This document shows, one piece after another, positions 22,636 through 32,658 of a stretch of 35,959 bases of DNA. The notes under the pieces were generated by a model. That model was not told the origin of the DNA, searched no databases, and was given only the letters and a program-made list of their open reading frames with translations. Source of the DNA: an uncultured Eubacterium sp. (GTDB lineage: Bacteria > Bacillota > Clostridia > Lachnospirales > Lachnospiraceae). Both the position numbers and the translations under genes were made by a program. Position 1 is the first letter of the stretch. Every line of letters starts with the position of its first letter. The stretch spans positions 1 to 35,959 of the forward strand of contig CANRTU010000046.1 of NCBI GenBank assembly GCA_947642745.1, written 5' to 3'.

Positions 22636-25600
22636 TTATTCTTCAAAATCCTTCTCCCGTAAAATGACAAGGTTATCATCATTATATCTGGTAGCTGTCA
22701 GTATTCCAAATACCTTTTTTAAGGCGCCGCTTTCTGCTCTGTCAATCGCTTCATCCACAATTTCTTTTACTTCTGTCAGCGTTGTGGCACGATCCAGTTT
22801 TTGTATATTATTAACACGTTTATATAAAGCAAGAATACCCATTTCATCTATATCATAATCCAGATCATTGGCATATGCTTTGCCAAATAATACCAGATCA
22901 TCAGTCGTAAATACAGGAATAGAAATCTTTTCTGTAAACCTGGAAGCGAACGTACTGTCTCTTTCCAGCGCTTTCTGTATTCCTTCTTTTGTATCTTCCA
23001 GTATGAAAAGCGTACCTGAATGTTCTCTTTCCATATGTAATGACAGTCTGACTGCCGTCTCCCTGGAAATTTTTCCTGCGGATTCTATAATCAGACATCC
23101 GCCGCTTATTTTTTCCATCAGAACGTCGATATCTTTCTGGTTTAATGCATTGGCGTCAATCTTCCCTATCTTTCCATTAGGGCGCTGACACTCCTTCTGA
23201 AGTACTTTAATAATATCCATGATCAGCACAGTTTTGCCGCTGCCGCTGATTCCTTCAATAATAATATTACCAGAAAGGGCATGTTTATCCCATTTCAGAT
23301 GTCTGGAAACACCCTGCAACAGATCGTATATCTGTGCTTCCATTCCGGAAATAGGTACAAAATATGAAAAAACTTCCCGCTGCTCCGGTGTCAGCTTTTT
23401 TAACAGACTATCATCCAGCTCCGCTGTCTGATTTTCCGGCTGGGCAGCCCCCTGATAAGCCTCTCCCGCCGCTGCCGGCTTCCGTATCTGCGGCTGTGGT
23501 ATTTCCTGATATAATTCAGTTTCCGGTACCGGCTGGTTTCGAAGCTGTGGCGTATCCTGGTAAAAACCTGCTTCCAGAGCTGCCGCAGCCAGATCCTCTT
23601 CAGAAAACTCTTCCGTTTCCTCTGGTAATTCCGCTTTCTGATAATGTTTTAATTCTTCCGTAACAGGTGTGTTGCGGATAAATTCCTGTTCTGGCAGAGG
23701 AACTTCCAGAGACTGATCCGTAACTGCTGCCGCAACAGAATTCCTGACAACTGTCTGCGTCTCACCGGTCTGTTTTACTTCTGCCTGTTTCCGCACATAT
23801 CCAGGATCTGATACTGGTATTTCATCCGGCTGTTCCGCTATGCCCGCAGTACCGTGAAAGTCCCGGACTGGCTGAGCCGCGGGCCGGATAACTTCCTGAC
23901 CGGAGAATGGCACATTGCCACCCTGAACCGCTCCTGCCGCAGACTGAATATTATCCGGATCAGATAACGTTTCTATTGAAGTCTTTATGGAAGATTCTGC
24001 AGAAGACTGTTGAATTGCAGGCTGTTCCATAGAAGGCTGATGTATTGCAGATTGTTGTATTGAGGTCTGTTCCATAGAAGGCTGTTTTACCTTATTTTGC
24101 AAATTCGCAGACGGATCGTATTCCCGGCCGGAATATATCTGAGCGCCGGGTGTTTCCGGCTGGTGATATATCTGCCCGGATCCCTGTGGCTGCTGTATAT
24201 GATTCTGTACAGTTTCCGGCTGGTTATATTGCTGTGATATTATCTGTGGTTCCACAGTCTGTGCGGCTGCCTCTGGTTTTACTCTGGACTGTATCTGTTC
24301 CTGTGTTTTAAAATCTGGTTTTGCGGACAGGGAAATCCTTATTTTTTTTGCGTTAATCCTTGTTCCCCGCAAAGTTCCTTTCGAAGGACTGCTTTCTGTC
24401 ACAGTATTTACCGCATGCGCCTCATCAGAACTGTTCTGCGTTTTTTGTATTAAAGCATTTTGTATTGAAGCATTTTGTACTGCAGGTTGTTGTACGAAAG
24501 ACTGTTGTACCAGAGGCTTCTTTACAGCTGCTTCCGCCGCAGTCTCCCCAGTATGCTGCCGGAGCGGTTCCCGTTCTGTCATTGTCCCCGCCAGTACCGC
24601 CTGCCGCATTGCGTCCATTTCTGCTTCTGAAAGAGATTTTACTTTTCCAGAATGTACTGGTTCTTTTTCCAGTTTTTGATTTGTATCCTGTCCCGGGTCT
24701 GCCTGATTCCCTGCTTTCATGCCGGGATGCTGTCCATGATCTGTTCCGGTCTGAATCCGAGTTTCCTGTGGATGCGGTATATCCGTCCTCTTTCGTGGCA
24801 TTTCACGTGCAGACTGCTGATCCGTTTCTGTTCCGGTGCGGATTTTTCTCCCAGGCTGCTTACTTATGACTGACTGATCGTTTCCCGGTATGGCGGCGTT
24901 TAAAACCGCCTGTTGTAGTGCATCCATTTCTGCTTCTGACCTGGATCTCACTGTTCCTGTATTGGTCCTTTCTGCCCCGGACTGCTGCTTTTGCGTCTGC
25001 TGTTGTTTTTGTACCGGCTGCCGGACAGTTTCTGCTGCCGGTGTGGAATTTAAGACCGCCTGATGCAGCGCATCCATTTCTGCCTCTGACCTGGATTTTG
25101 CCTGCTGGCGCATTTGCCCGCCGGGCTGGATGCCCTGCCCGGACTGCTGCATGGCGCTTTGTTTCATTCCGGGCTGTTCTGCTGCTTTTGCTGTCTGATG
25201 CTGCGGTTTTACAGGCGGTTCTCCCAGAGCCTTTCTCTTTGTTTCAGTCTGTAACTGTTCCACCGCACTGCGCCTGACATCTCTATTTATATTATCTTCT
25301 GGCTTTTTCATGGATTTTTGTCCAGTTTCCATATCTGTTTTCCCTTTTGGTTCTTTCATGAATCTCCATTCACTTTCCTTTTCTGTACTGTTTTCCCAGG
25401 CTGTCTGATTCTCTGGCTGTTTTTCGGATACATTCTGATATGGGCTGGCATCTGCCACTTTTGCCAGACGTTCCTCCAGTTTTTGAAAATCAAACGCCTC
25501 TTCTGCCGCCACCGTGTCTGAAAATACTTTCTCATCCATCAGCATCTCTGGCGGAATGTGCGGCAGCTCTCTGGTGGGGTCAGAAACTTTATGTATCCCC

Positions 25601-27060
25601 GCTGTCCTCCCAGCCATCAGATAATCAATCTGTTCCTGCAACAGCTGATTCATGCCTGCTACAATTCTGCCTGCTTCATCAATATGTTCCTGCACCCCCG
25701 GCGACTGACCCGTCTGTTCCCTTAAAGTCATTCCGGTTATCAGCTGTGGGATCATTTCGTTCAGTCTTTCCACCAGACTCTCTGCCTGGTAAAGCGCTTT
25801 TTCCCTGACTGATTCTGATTTCTGTTCTCCGGCTTCATTCAGGACATCCTGCATGGCCTGTTTTGTTTTTTCCCATTCTGCCTGGATTTCTTTGATTGTC
25901 AGTTTCTTTTCCGGGACTTCTGGTACTGGCTGACGCTTTTCGTCCGGCTGATACAGCCTTGGATCCTGGAAACTGCCTGATTCTGGATGACCAGTTTTCC
26001 CTGACACAGACATACTCTGTTCCGGATGGACCGTATTTTCTGACACAGGCCCGTTACGTTCCTGGCGGGCCGCATTTCCCGGTACAGAAGCATTACGATC
26101 CGGACGGATTGTATTTCCTAATACAGGCACACTTTGTTCCGGACGGACCGCTGTCTCCTGTACAGGCCCCCTGTCTGTTTCATCCGGCTCATCGGCAGCA
26201 TCTTCCGGATATGAAAGATACGGCCCTTCATCTGCCAGCTTCCGGAGCTGTTTCATGGCGTCCGGCGGCTGTTCTTTTTCAGGTGTATTTATAATCTGTT
26301 TCATTCCCCTGGCAATCTCATTCTGCAGATTAGCCGTATTATATTTTTCCGGAGACGTTACGACTGAAGGAATCTGTACCGCTTCATTGACAATTTCGCC
26401 AGATTCCAGAAAATCCTCAGGCTTTACCTCAATAACGCCTGCCCGCTTCTGTTTAAACAGACGGTACTTTTCTTCCTGTGGTCTGGTCAACGGCTGATAA
26501 TGCATCTTTAATTCCAGCGCTTTTTCTACATAAATTCCATCGCCAAACCATAATATAAGTTCATCGCAGGCTTCGACACATTTATCCGTCTGTACGTCCC
26601 TGTGATACAGATAAGCCAGCTCATAGGCCCATTCTTCCGAATATTCCTGTTCTTTTAATTCTTCCAGAATCCTGATCTGCTCCTGAAACGGGAGTCCCTG
26701 GGCAGCTGTCATTTTATATTTTAAAACAAATTTCAGATTATCATGGGGTGCAATATCGACAAATTCATTATAATACTCTTTTGCATCCACAAAATTTTTT
26801 GTCTTGATTGCGATTTCCGCCAGACGGTAAATAATATTTCTGCCGATCGGTGATTTATCATATGCCATCAGCAGAATATCTTTGCTGTCCTCATAACGTT
26901 CCACCTGCTCGAATACTTCACCGGCCAGCACCAGCGCATTCAGATTACGAACCTTCCGCCAGTTAATGGTTTCCGCGATTTCCGCTGCTGCTTTATAATT
27001 ACGCGCATTTACCAGCGCCTTCATCTCGTCCACTTTAAGTTTAAATTCGTATTTATCCAC
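22636..27060 (-). CDS. Giant TPR / disordered / degenerate AAA+ protein
   Basis: 1474 residues. The first 220 residues are TPR-like helical pairs (NYKAAAEIAETINW, AEIAIKTKNFVDAKEYYNEF). Residues about 270-1210 are low complexity, rich in Q, P, E and S, with three copies of a SEAEMDA motif (near residues 653, 704 and 807) and Q-rich repeats. The last 250 form an AAA+ domain of CbxX/SpoVK type: Walker A GISGSGKT (about 1270), a Walker B position reading CLIIESAG in place of the usual FIDEA, a FILEDTKEGI sensor region and an arginine finger in STFASRF. ATPase activity may be reduced. The start is GTG with GGTGG close by; promoter at 27142-27170. Cytoplasmic; function unknown. Confidence 0.75.
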   Translation of the reverse strand: MDKYEFKLKVDEMKALVNARNYKAAAEIAETINWRKVRNLNALVLAGEVFEQVERYEDSKDILLMAYDKSPIGRNIIYRLAEIAIKTKNFVDAKEYYNEFVDIAPHDNLKFVLKYKMTAAQGLPFQEQIRILEELKEQEYSEEWAYELAYLYHRDVQTDKCVEACDELILWFGDGIYVEKALELKMHYQPLTRPQEEKYRLFKQKRAGVIEVKPEDFLESGEIVNEAVQIPSVVTSPEKYNTANLQNEIARGMKQIINTPEKEQPPDAMKQLRKLADEGPYLSYPEDAADEPDETDRGPVQETAVRPEQSVPVLGNTIRPDRNASVPGNAARQERNGPVSENTVHPEQSMSVSGKTGHPESGSFQDPRLYQPDEKRQPVPEVPEKKLTIKEIQAEWEKTKQAMQDVLNEAGEQKSESVREKALYQAESLVERLNEMIPQLITGMTLREQTGQSPGVQEHIDEAGRIVAGMNQLLQEQIDYLMAGRTAGIHKVSDPTRELPHIPPEMLMDEKVFSDTVAAEEAFDFQKLEERLAKVADASPYQNVSEKQPENQTAWENSTEKESEWRFMKEPKGKTDMETGQKSMKKPEDNINRDVRRSAVEQLQTETKRKALGEPPVKPQHQTAKAAEQPGMKQSAMQQSGQGIQPGGQMRQQAKSRSEAEMDALHQAVLNSTPAAETVRQPVQKQQQTQKQQSGAERTNTGTVRSRSEAEMDALQQAVLNAAIPGNDQSVISKQPGRKIRTGTETDQQSAREMPRKRTDIPHPQETRIQTGTDHGQHPGMKAGNQADPGQDTNQKLEKEPVHSGKVKSLSEAEMDAMRQAVLAGTMTEREPLRQHTGETAAEAAVKKPLVQQSFVQQPAVQNASIQNALIQKTQNSSDEAHAVNTVTESSPSKGTLRGTRINAKKIRISLSAKPDFKTQEQIQSRVKPEAAAQTVEPQIISQQYNQPETVQNHIQQPQGSGQIYHQPETPGAQIYSGREYDPSANLQNKVKQPSMEQTSIQQSAIHQPSMEQPAIQQSSAESSIKTSIETLSDPDNIQSAAGAVQGGNVPFSGQEVIRPAAQPVRDFHGTAGIAEQPDEIPVSDPGYVRKQAEVKQTGETQTVVRNSVAAAVTDQSLEVPLPEQEFIRNTPVTEELKHYQKAELPEETEEFSEEDLAAAALEAGFYQDTPQLRNQPVPETELYQEIPQPQIRKPAAAGEAYQGAAQPENQTAELDDSLLKKLTPEQREVFSYFVPISGMEAQIYDLLQGVSRHLKWDKHALSGNIIIEGISGSGKTVLIMDIIKVLQKECQRPNGKIGKIDANALNQKDIDVLMEKISGGCLIIESAGKISRETAVRLSLHMEREHSGTLFILEDTKEGIQKALERDSTFASRFTEKISIPVFTTDDLVLFGKAYANDLDYDIDEMGILALYKRVNNIQKLDRATTLTEVKEIVDEAIDRAESGALKKVFGILTATRYNDDNLVILREKDFEE

Positions 27061-27141
27061 GCCACCACCATCTATCTGTTCATGGGTACTTCTTTTTTCC
27101 TGCGAAATAATGAATGCTTAAATTATGCCGCATTTCATATT

Positions 27142-27170
27142 AGTTTACCATACGAAACCGCTTCTGTCAA
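27142..27170 (-). promoter_or_regulatory. Sigma-A promoter of the TPR/AAA+ gene
   Basis: Minus strand: a perfect TTGACA (27165-27170), a 17-nt spacer ending in TGG (extended -10) and TAAACT (27142-27147). The leader to the GTG is about 75 nt. Confidence 0.6.
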
Positions 27171-27281
27171 AAATCTCCCTATATTAATTATGATTTAATA
27201 ACGCAAATATCTTTTAATTACATACCTGCATCAGTAATTGCCATGATACCATGACACAATCTGGTTCATGGCGTGGCTGCA

Positions 27282-27316
27282 GACAATAACAGACCTCTGG
27301 CCAGGCTGTTATTGTC
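27282..27316. repeat. Long perfect hairpin after the AI-2E permease gene
   Basis: GACAATAACAG (27282-27292) and CTGTTATTGTC (27306-27316) form an 11-bp stem, with CCT/AGG pairing inside. No T-run follows on either strand, so it is not a standard terminator. A second inverted repeat CCATGA/TCATGG lies beside it. It stands 27 nt past the permease stop. Confidence 0.65.
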
Positions 27317-27343
27317 CGCATTCACCAGATTTCAAATAAATAA

Positions 27344-28747
27344 TTATTTCCCGGTTTTGTTTTTATCAGGCTGTTTTTGCAGTTTCTGATCCTTTTTTAC
27401 GGTTTCCGGCTGTGTACTTTCCACTCCGGAATCCTCTTTCACCACCTCGTCCGCATATGCTCCATATCTTAACTTATGAATTTTCGACTCCACGCCTGTC
27501 GCCTCTATATATAAAACTGTATCTGTAGGCAGCGATTTTTTTCTAAGAAAGAAATGAATCGTTTTCTGAACAATATAATAAATGATCGCAAATACCGGAC
27601 AACCCAGCAGCATTCCCATTACGCCGCACAGACCGCTTCCCACCAGAATGGCAAACATAACCCAGAAGGAAGACAGACCGGTAGAATCTCCCAATATTTT
27701 CGGACCGATAATATTTCCATCTATCTGCTGTAGAATAATTACAAAAATCACAAAGTAAAGCGCATACAGAGGATCCACGAGCAGTATCAGAAATGTACTC
27801 GGAATAGCTCCAATAAATGGCCCGAAAAATGGAATTACATTTGTTACTCCTACAATTACACTGACCAGCAGCGTATATGGCATTTTAATAATATACAAAA
27901 CAATATAACATAAAATACCAATAATCAGGGAATCCAGCAGTTTACCTTTAATAAAACCACCAAAAATCTGATTACTCGTATGAAACAGCTGTATAACCTC
28001 GTTTGCGGCACGTGATGGAAGCAGGGCAAAAATAATCTTTTTTGACTGTCCCTCAAAATTTTCTTTTTCACACATCACATAGATGGATACAACCATTCCA
28101 ATAAGTATATTTTTTAACGCAACAAATACATTGATCACGCCGCTTGTAATAGACGCCACGTAATCCTTTGTCTGTGGGAGCAGGGAATTTCTCAGCCAGT
28201 CCTCCAGCCAGTCCGTAATCTCCAGCAGATAAGTCTCCAGCAGAACCTTCACTTCATATTCTCCAATCCTCCAGTCACCCATCTGGGAGACCAGGGTATT
28301 AATCTGTCCGGGAAGCGTATCTACAAGATAGGAAATATTACCCATCACCTGCGGCATCACCATTGAAATAAGCATCACAATAACAAGAATAAATGTCAGT
28401 ACGGCCAGAATACTGGATAAAGTGCGGATCAGCCGTTCCGGCTTCTTTTTCTTTCCACAGACATCCGCCAGTTTTAACAGCCAGCGTTCAATAAACATCA
28501 TCACAGGATTCATCAGATAGCCAATTGCCAGCCCGAATAAGATAGGCTGTGCCATGCCGACAAAAGCGTTTACTGAATCTTTAATTACCTCAAACCGGAA
28601 TAAAATAACAACTACCAGTATACAGCAGCAAAAAACAATAAAAAAAATCAGCCCCATTGCCAGATAAGGCCGGATATTCCAGTCTGAATCAGATTTTACT
28701 CTTTTCTGCGCCTGCTGTTTTTCTTCTGTTTTTTTTGCACACTCCAT
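27344..28747 (-). CDS. AI-2E family transporter / YdiK-type permease
   Basis: 467 residues with about eight membrane helices in the family pattern: two helices at the N-terminus, a long soluble segment (about 150-220), and a C-terminal group containing NVIPFFGPFIGAIPS, the family's signature. The hydrophilic C-terminus (about 405-467) is K/E-rich. Members move small molecules or ions; the AI-2 link is historical and the substrate here is unknown. AAGGAG stands 7 nt before the ATG. It has its own promoter (28848-28876) and a leader with hairpins. Confidence 0.9.
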   Translation of the reverse strand: MECAKKTEEKQQAQKRVKSDSDWNIRPYLAMGLIFFIVFCCCILVVVILFRFEVIKDSVNAFVGMAQPILFGLAIGYLMNPVMMFIERWLLKLADVCGKKKKPERLIRTLSSILAVLTFILVIVMLISMVMPQVMGNISYLVDTLPGQINTLVSQMGDWRIGEYEVKVLLETYLLEITDWLEDWLRNSLLPQTKDYVASITSGVINVFVALKNILIGMVVSIYVMCEKENFEGQSKKIIFALLPSRAANEVIQLFHTSNQIFGGFIKGKLLDSLIIGILCYIVLYIIKMPYTLLVSVIVGVTNVIPFFGPFIGAIPSTFLILLVDPLYALYFVIFVIILQQIDGNIIGPKILGDSTGLSSFWVMFAILVGSGLCGVMGMLLGCPVFAIIYYIVQKTIHFFLRKKSLPTDTVLYIEATGVESKIHKLRYGAYADEVVKEDSGVESTQPETVKKDQKLQKQPDKNKTGK

Positions 28748-28769
28748 ATTTATACTCCTTAAAATTATA

Positions 28770-28806
28770 TCTGCTAATCAGCAGAAATTACAGAACCTGT
28801 TTCTGT
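28770..28806 (-). promoter_or_regulatory. Two hairpins in the permease leader
   Basis: TCTGCT/AGCAGA (28770-28785) and ACAGAA/TTCTGT (28790-28806) are two perfect 6-bp stems in tandem, followed by the ribosome site AAGGAG of the AI-2E gene. A third, AACC/GGTT, lies upstream of them in the leader. Confidence 0.5.
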
Positions 28807-28847
28807 ATGTCACTGAAATCAACCACTTTCTGGTTAATTTCCATTGA

Positions 28848-28876
28848 ATTTTAACACACGGACATTTATTTTTCAA
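28848..28876 (-). promoter_or_regulatory. Sigma-A promoter of the AI-2E permease gene
   Basis: Minus strand: TTGAAA (28871-28876), a 17-nt spacer and TAAAAT (28848-28853). The leader to the ATG is about 95 nt. Confidence 0.6.
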
Positions 28877-29182
28877 TAACATAAACAAGACCTGACCTGT
28901 TATTTCGTCTTTTCCACTGAAACATGCATGATACATCAGTTTCTTAACCCGCATTTCCGTTTTTTATACATTTTCCCAGACAGAGTCAGCGAAAGCCGCT
29001 TTATCCTGCCTCCGGATGCCGGCCTGTATCGCATGACCTTTTGTGCGGATTATAAAGCGTACCCGGAAAGGGCACAATATAACACGCCTCTCCGGGTACA
29101 TTTAATGAAAAGTATTATTGAAACACGTTGTAAAACATGATCTTACAGGAAGATCTGGTTTTACGCAGTTATCTTTCAGATT
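28877..29182. other. Intergenic stretch after the hydratase gene
   Basis: About 306 bp between the stop of the aconitase-family gene and the permease promoter. I see no convincing gene in any frame. The only clear structure is the inverted repeat at 29059-29099 described separately. The segment around 28985-29040 is more GC-rich than its surroundings (CCTCCGGATGCCGG) without a recognisable motif. Confidence 0.5.
29059..29099 (-). terminator. Probable terminator of the aconitase-family gene
   Basis: GTACCCGGA and TCCGGGTAC form a perfect 9-bp stem with a 23-nt loop. On the minus strand GCTTTATAATCC follows, a weak T-run, so termination may be partial. It is about 85 nt beyond the stop. Confidence 0.5.
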
Positions 29183-31468
29183 CTATTTTCTGTTATAATT
29201 AATCAGACAGCCTTTCAGAATAATTTCTCTTTCGTCATCTGTCATCTCACCCAGTGTCATATGAAATTCCTTCAGTGTCTGGTTCTTTATTACATAAACT
29301 GAAATATCCGCAGCCTTATCCATCACTGCCCTTCGTATTTCAGGTATAAACAGGTAATCCCCGTTAGCAAATGGCAGTTCGCCTTCCGGAATCAGAAACG
29401 GCAGCATTCCCCAGTTGATCAGGTTGGAGCGGTACCGCTTCGTCGCATATTCATGCGCAATATTTGCCCAGCCGCCCAGCACTTTCTGACAGGATGCAGC
29501 CTGTTCACGTGCGGAACCATCTCCCGGCTTTACTGCGAAAATCGTGCTTCCAATACCGGTATTTTTCTCATTTGCATCTGGAAACTGTTTTAAAATCACA
29601 TCTACAACATCTTTTAATTCCGGCAGGGCATCATAAGGCTGTCCGCCCTGTTCCCTTGCGATTTCCGCCTTTTGCACTTCCTTCGCACGGCCTACATATG
29701 CCGGATCCTTTCTGGACAGGGTAAATTCTGCTAATCCCAGCGGATTGCTGCGGTAGGACGAAGTCTCTCCGGATGGTATCAGCTCATCCGTAGTTGTTAC
29801 CGGATCATGAATTTCAGATACTACTTTTAATAGCAGATGATCTGTCAGTGGCGACATTACCGGCCAGTCTTTTATATTTGGACCCATCTTTATTTCTACA
29901 GCCGGATCTGCCACGCCATGGCTGTCAAATACCCGGTTATCATAAATCGTCTTATCGAAATAATAAGCCGGATTTGTGAAAGTCACATCCAGATCTGTGG
30001 CTGGTGTCAGATAACCCTTACTGGCTGCTGTAGCCGCAATGGAACGGGCATCCATCAGAGCCACTGACGCTATCTGGCCACTCTGCACTTTGGACCCTTC
30101 CCTGTTTGGGAAATTACGGGTAGAGTGACGGATGGAAAATCCATTATTTGCAGGCGTATCCCCGGCTCCGAAACACGGGCCACAGAATGCGGTCTTCATA
30201 ATTCCGCCGCTTGCCATAATCTTTGCGGCAGCTCCATTACGTACCAGTTCCATATATACAGGCATACTTGCCGGATATACACTTAATGTAAATTCGTCCG
30301 CTCCTATGCTGGCGCCATCCAGTATATCCGCCGCATCACAAATATTTTCAAAACCGCCGCCCGCACAGCCTGCAATAATTCCCTGATCCACATAGAGCCT
30401 GCCGTTTCTTACTTTTTCCCTGAGATTCAGATTCACCGCACCATTAAAGCTTACCTGTGCTTTTTTCTCGCAGTCTTCCAGAATATCCATCAGATTCGCA
30501 TTCAGCTCTTCAATCGTATAGGCGTTACTCGGATGGAACGGCATAGCGATCATTGGCTTTACAGTACTTAAATCCAGTTCAATCATACCGTCATAATAAG
30601 CGACTTTTCCAGGATTTAATTCCGCATACTCTTCCTTTCTGCCATGAATATCATAAAATTCCTTTACCTTATCGTCTGTCTGCCAGATCGAAGACAGACA
30701 GGTTGTTTCTGTGGTCATGACATCTATACCAATACGGAAATCAACACTTAAATTCTCCACACCGGGACCTGTGAATTCCATAACTTTATTTTTTACAAAA
30801 CCATTCGCAAATACTTCTTTAATAATTGCGATAGCCACATCCTGCGGACCTACGCCCATTTGTGGACTTCCAGTGAGATAAACGCCCACTATTTCCGGCA
30901 TATTAATATCATAAGTCTGGTTCAGCAGCTGCTTGACCAGCTCAGGACCGCCTTCGCCCATAGCCATTGTTCCCAGGGCGCCATACCTGGTATGGGAATC
31001 GGAGCCAAGTATCATTTTGCCGCCGCCCGCAAGCATTTCCCTTGCAAACTGGTGAATAACTGCCTGATGAGGAGGCACATAGATTCCGCCGTACCTTTTT
31101 GCGCAGGATAATCCAAACATATGATCATCCTCGTTAATCGTTCCGCCCACTGCACAGAGACTGTTATGGCAGTTTGTCAGTACGTAAGGAATTGGAAATT
31201 TTTCCAGTCCTGAAGCACGGGCAGTCTGAATGATGCCTACAAACGTAATGTCATGAGACGTCAGTTTGTCGAACTTAATCTGAAGCTGATCCATGTTACC
31301 GGATGTATTATGCGCCTTTAATATATGATAGGCAATGGTCTGCGTTTTTGCCTGCTCTCTGGTTACTTCTTCTCCGGTTTTACTTTTTAACACAACTGCT
31401 GCTTCCGGAGTATCTTCCACCAGAATGCTTCCATCTACCAGATAAACACCTTTTTCGTGTAACCTCAT
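29183..31468 (-). CDS. Aconitase-family hydratase, divergent
   Basis: 761 residues. Family marks: [13 protein letters not shown] (about 155-167), and the iron-sulphur ligands Cys429 and Cys432 in [10 protein letters not shown]. The third ligand position, normally in SCTN, reads [12 protein letters not shown] (Cys368), so the SCTNS signature is altered. The final third follows the swivel domain ([14 protein letters not shown]). It should contain a 4Fe-4S cluster and act as a (de)hydratase, but aconitate as substrate is not certain. AAGGAGG stands before the ATG. It sits downstream of the coiled-coil gene with a 97-nt gap that holds a small CCTG/CAGG hairpin. Confidence 0.85.
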   Translation of the reverse strand: MRLHEKGVYLVDGSILVEDTPEAAVVLKSKTGEEVTREQAKTQTIAYHILKAHNTSGNMDQLQIKFDKLTSHDITFVGIIQTARASGLEKFPIPYVLTNCHNSLCAVGGTINEDDHMFGLSCAKRYGGIYVPPHQAVIHQFAREMLAGGGKMILGSDSHTRYGALGTMAMGEGGPELVKQLLNQTYDINMPEIVGVYLTGSPQMGVGPQDVAIAIIKEVFANGFVKNKVMEFTGPGVENLSVDFRIGIDVMTTETTCLSSIWQTDDKVKEFYDIHGRKEEYAELNPGKVAYYDGMIELDLSTVKPMIAMPFHPSNAYTIEELNANLMDILEDCEKKAQVSFNGAVNLNLREKVRNGRLYVDQGIIAGCAGGGFENICDAADILDGASIGADEFTLSVYPASMPVYMELVRNGAAAKIMASGGIMKTAFCGPCFGAGDTPANNGFSIRHSTRNFPNREGSKVQSGQIASVALMDARSIAATAASKGYLTPATDLDVTFTNPAYYFDKTIYDNRVFDSHGVADPAVEIKMGPNIKDWPVMSPLTDHLLLKVVSEIHDPVTTTDELIPSGETSSYRSNPLGLAEFTLSRKDPAYVGRAKEVQKAEIAREQGGQPYDALPELKDVVDVILKQFPDANEKNTGIGSTIFAVKPGDGSAREQAASCQKVLGGWANIAHEYATKRYRSNLINWGMLPFLIPEGELPFANGDYLFIPEIRRAVMDKAADISVYVIKNQTLKEFHMTLGEMTDDEREIILKGCLINYNRK

Positions 31469-31565
31469 TATGTGCCTCCTTGTTTCCTATTCTTCTTTTC
31501 TAAATTGATGTGTACACTGTATTTCCTGCTGACAGGATCATCTTCTTACATCCCCTGGTCACGCT

Positions 31566-32624
31566 CTAATAAAATGATTTTTTCTTACCCATGATCTTAT
31601 CCAGCAGGGAAGTCTTTGCGTGATGTGACTCTTCTGAAGGTTCTTCCGTAAATGATTCATTAAGCCGTTTAAAATATTCCGCATCCAGATTCACCTTAAT
31701 ATTGTCTTCAATCAGCTTCTTTTTCTCCGGTTCCAGTCCATTTCCTGTTCTTTCACCGTCCATTACCTGACCGTCATAATATTTCCCGGATTCATCCGGT
31801 ATATAACTGTTATCTTCAGTAACATACCCGTCCGGTTCATCCTGGTCAGCAGCCCCTGCTTCCAGACCGCTCTGACCGGAATCCTCTTCCCCTGATTCGT
31901 CCACGTCTTCTTCCATCACTTCCTTGCGGATATCTTCTGCCACTTTCTTTAACGTAGACTCGATGACGCCTTCATCTTCCAGCGGTTCCATTTCCTCTTC
32001 CACTACGTCCTTGTCATCTTCCAGAGGAATCCCTGCTTTGCGGAAATATGCCTCATTGATTTTAATTTCAGGTTTGATAGCTTTGTGCGTACTGCCGGAT
32101 CCGAATACTTTCTTTCCTTTCTTTCTGGCACGCTCACGTTCTATTTCCCGGTTACGTTCTTCGATCAGGTTCAGGTATTTTTCTGTATCTGTCAGCAGCT
32201 GCAGCTGGCTTTTCAGTTCCATCTGGTTGTCACGGATCATATCCTGCTGTTCCCGCATACTTCTGCCAAAATCCTTATACAGCCTGCAGATTGTTTCATT
32301 GGCATTTTCCATAATCCCATGCAGATGATTTAAAGCCTCGTCTGTATACAGAACAGATGCTGCGTAAATATCCTCCGCCTGACGGCTTGCGTCCCAGATA
32401 ATCTTATCGCCTTCTTTTTTATTTTCACGTAAAGCCCTGTCCCTGCTCTGCTGCGTCAGTTCATATTCATCCATAATCTCATAAACACTGGCATTCAGAC
32501 GGTCAATCAGATCAAAAACATCTTTTTTGCTGACGATAATCCGGTCTTTATCATACGCCTCGCTTTTTGATATCATGACATGTATATCTCTTAACACATG
32601 TTCGAGTCTGTCCTGTGAACTCAT
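31566..32624 (-). CDS. Coiled-coil protein of unknown function
   Basis: 352 residues, no signal peptide or membrane helix. The first 170 residues are long alpha-helices with coiled-coil character (DLIDRLNASVYEIMDEYE, QAEDIYAASVLYTDEALNHL, TDTEKYLNLIEERNREIERE), reminiscent of DivIVA-like or ATPase-stalk-like proteins. The rest is acidic and low complexity (rich in D, E and G), with short KKAGIPLED and DAEYFKRLNESF segments and a basic end. GAGAGGAT lies upstream of the ATG. It follows the PurM-like gene by 34 nt, so they are likely co-transcribed. I do not recognise the family. Confidence 0.7.
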   Translation of the reverse strand: MSSQDRLEHVLRDIHVMISKSEAYDKDRIIVSKKDVFDLIDRLNASVYEIMDEYELTQQSRDRALRENKKEGDKIIWDASRQAEDIYAASVLYTDEALNHLHGIMENANETICRLYKDFGRSMREQQDMIRDNQMELKSQLQLLTDTEKYLNLIEERNREIERERARKKGKKVFGSGSTHKAIKPEIKINEAYFRKAGIPLEDDKDVVEEEMEPLEDEGVIESTLKKVAEDIRKEVMEEDVDESGEEDSGQSGLEAGAADQDEPDGYVTEDNSYIPDESGKYYDGQVMDGERTGNGLEPEKKKLIEDNIKVNLDAEYFKRLNESFTEEPSEESHHAKTSLLDKIMGKKKSFY

Positions 32625-32658
32625 TTATAATCCTCTCTGAATTTCTCTTCACCTGTTA

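Noticed and set aside
23950..24110. Short repeats in the giant gene as a mobile element or CRISPR
   Set aside because: They are in-frame codon repeats of QQ/SMEQ type within one open frame.
28928..29140. 70-codon plus-strand frame in the gap after the hydratase gene
   Set aside because: It spans the terminator-like inverted repeat, has no ribosome site and no family resemblance.
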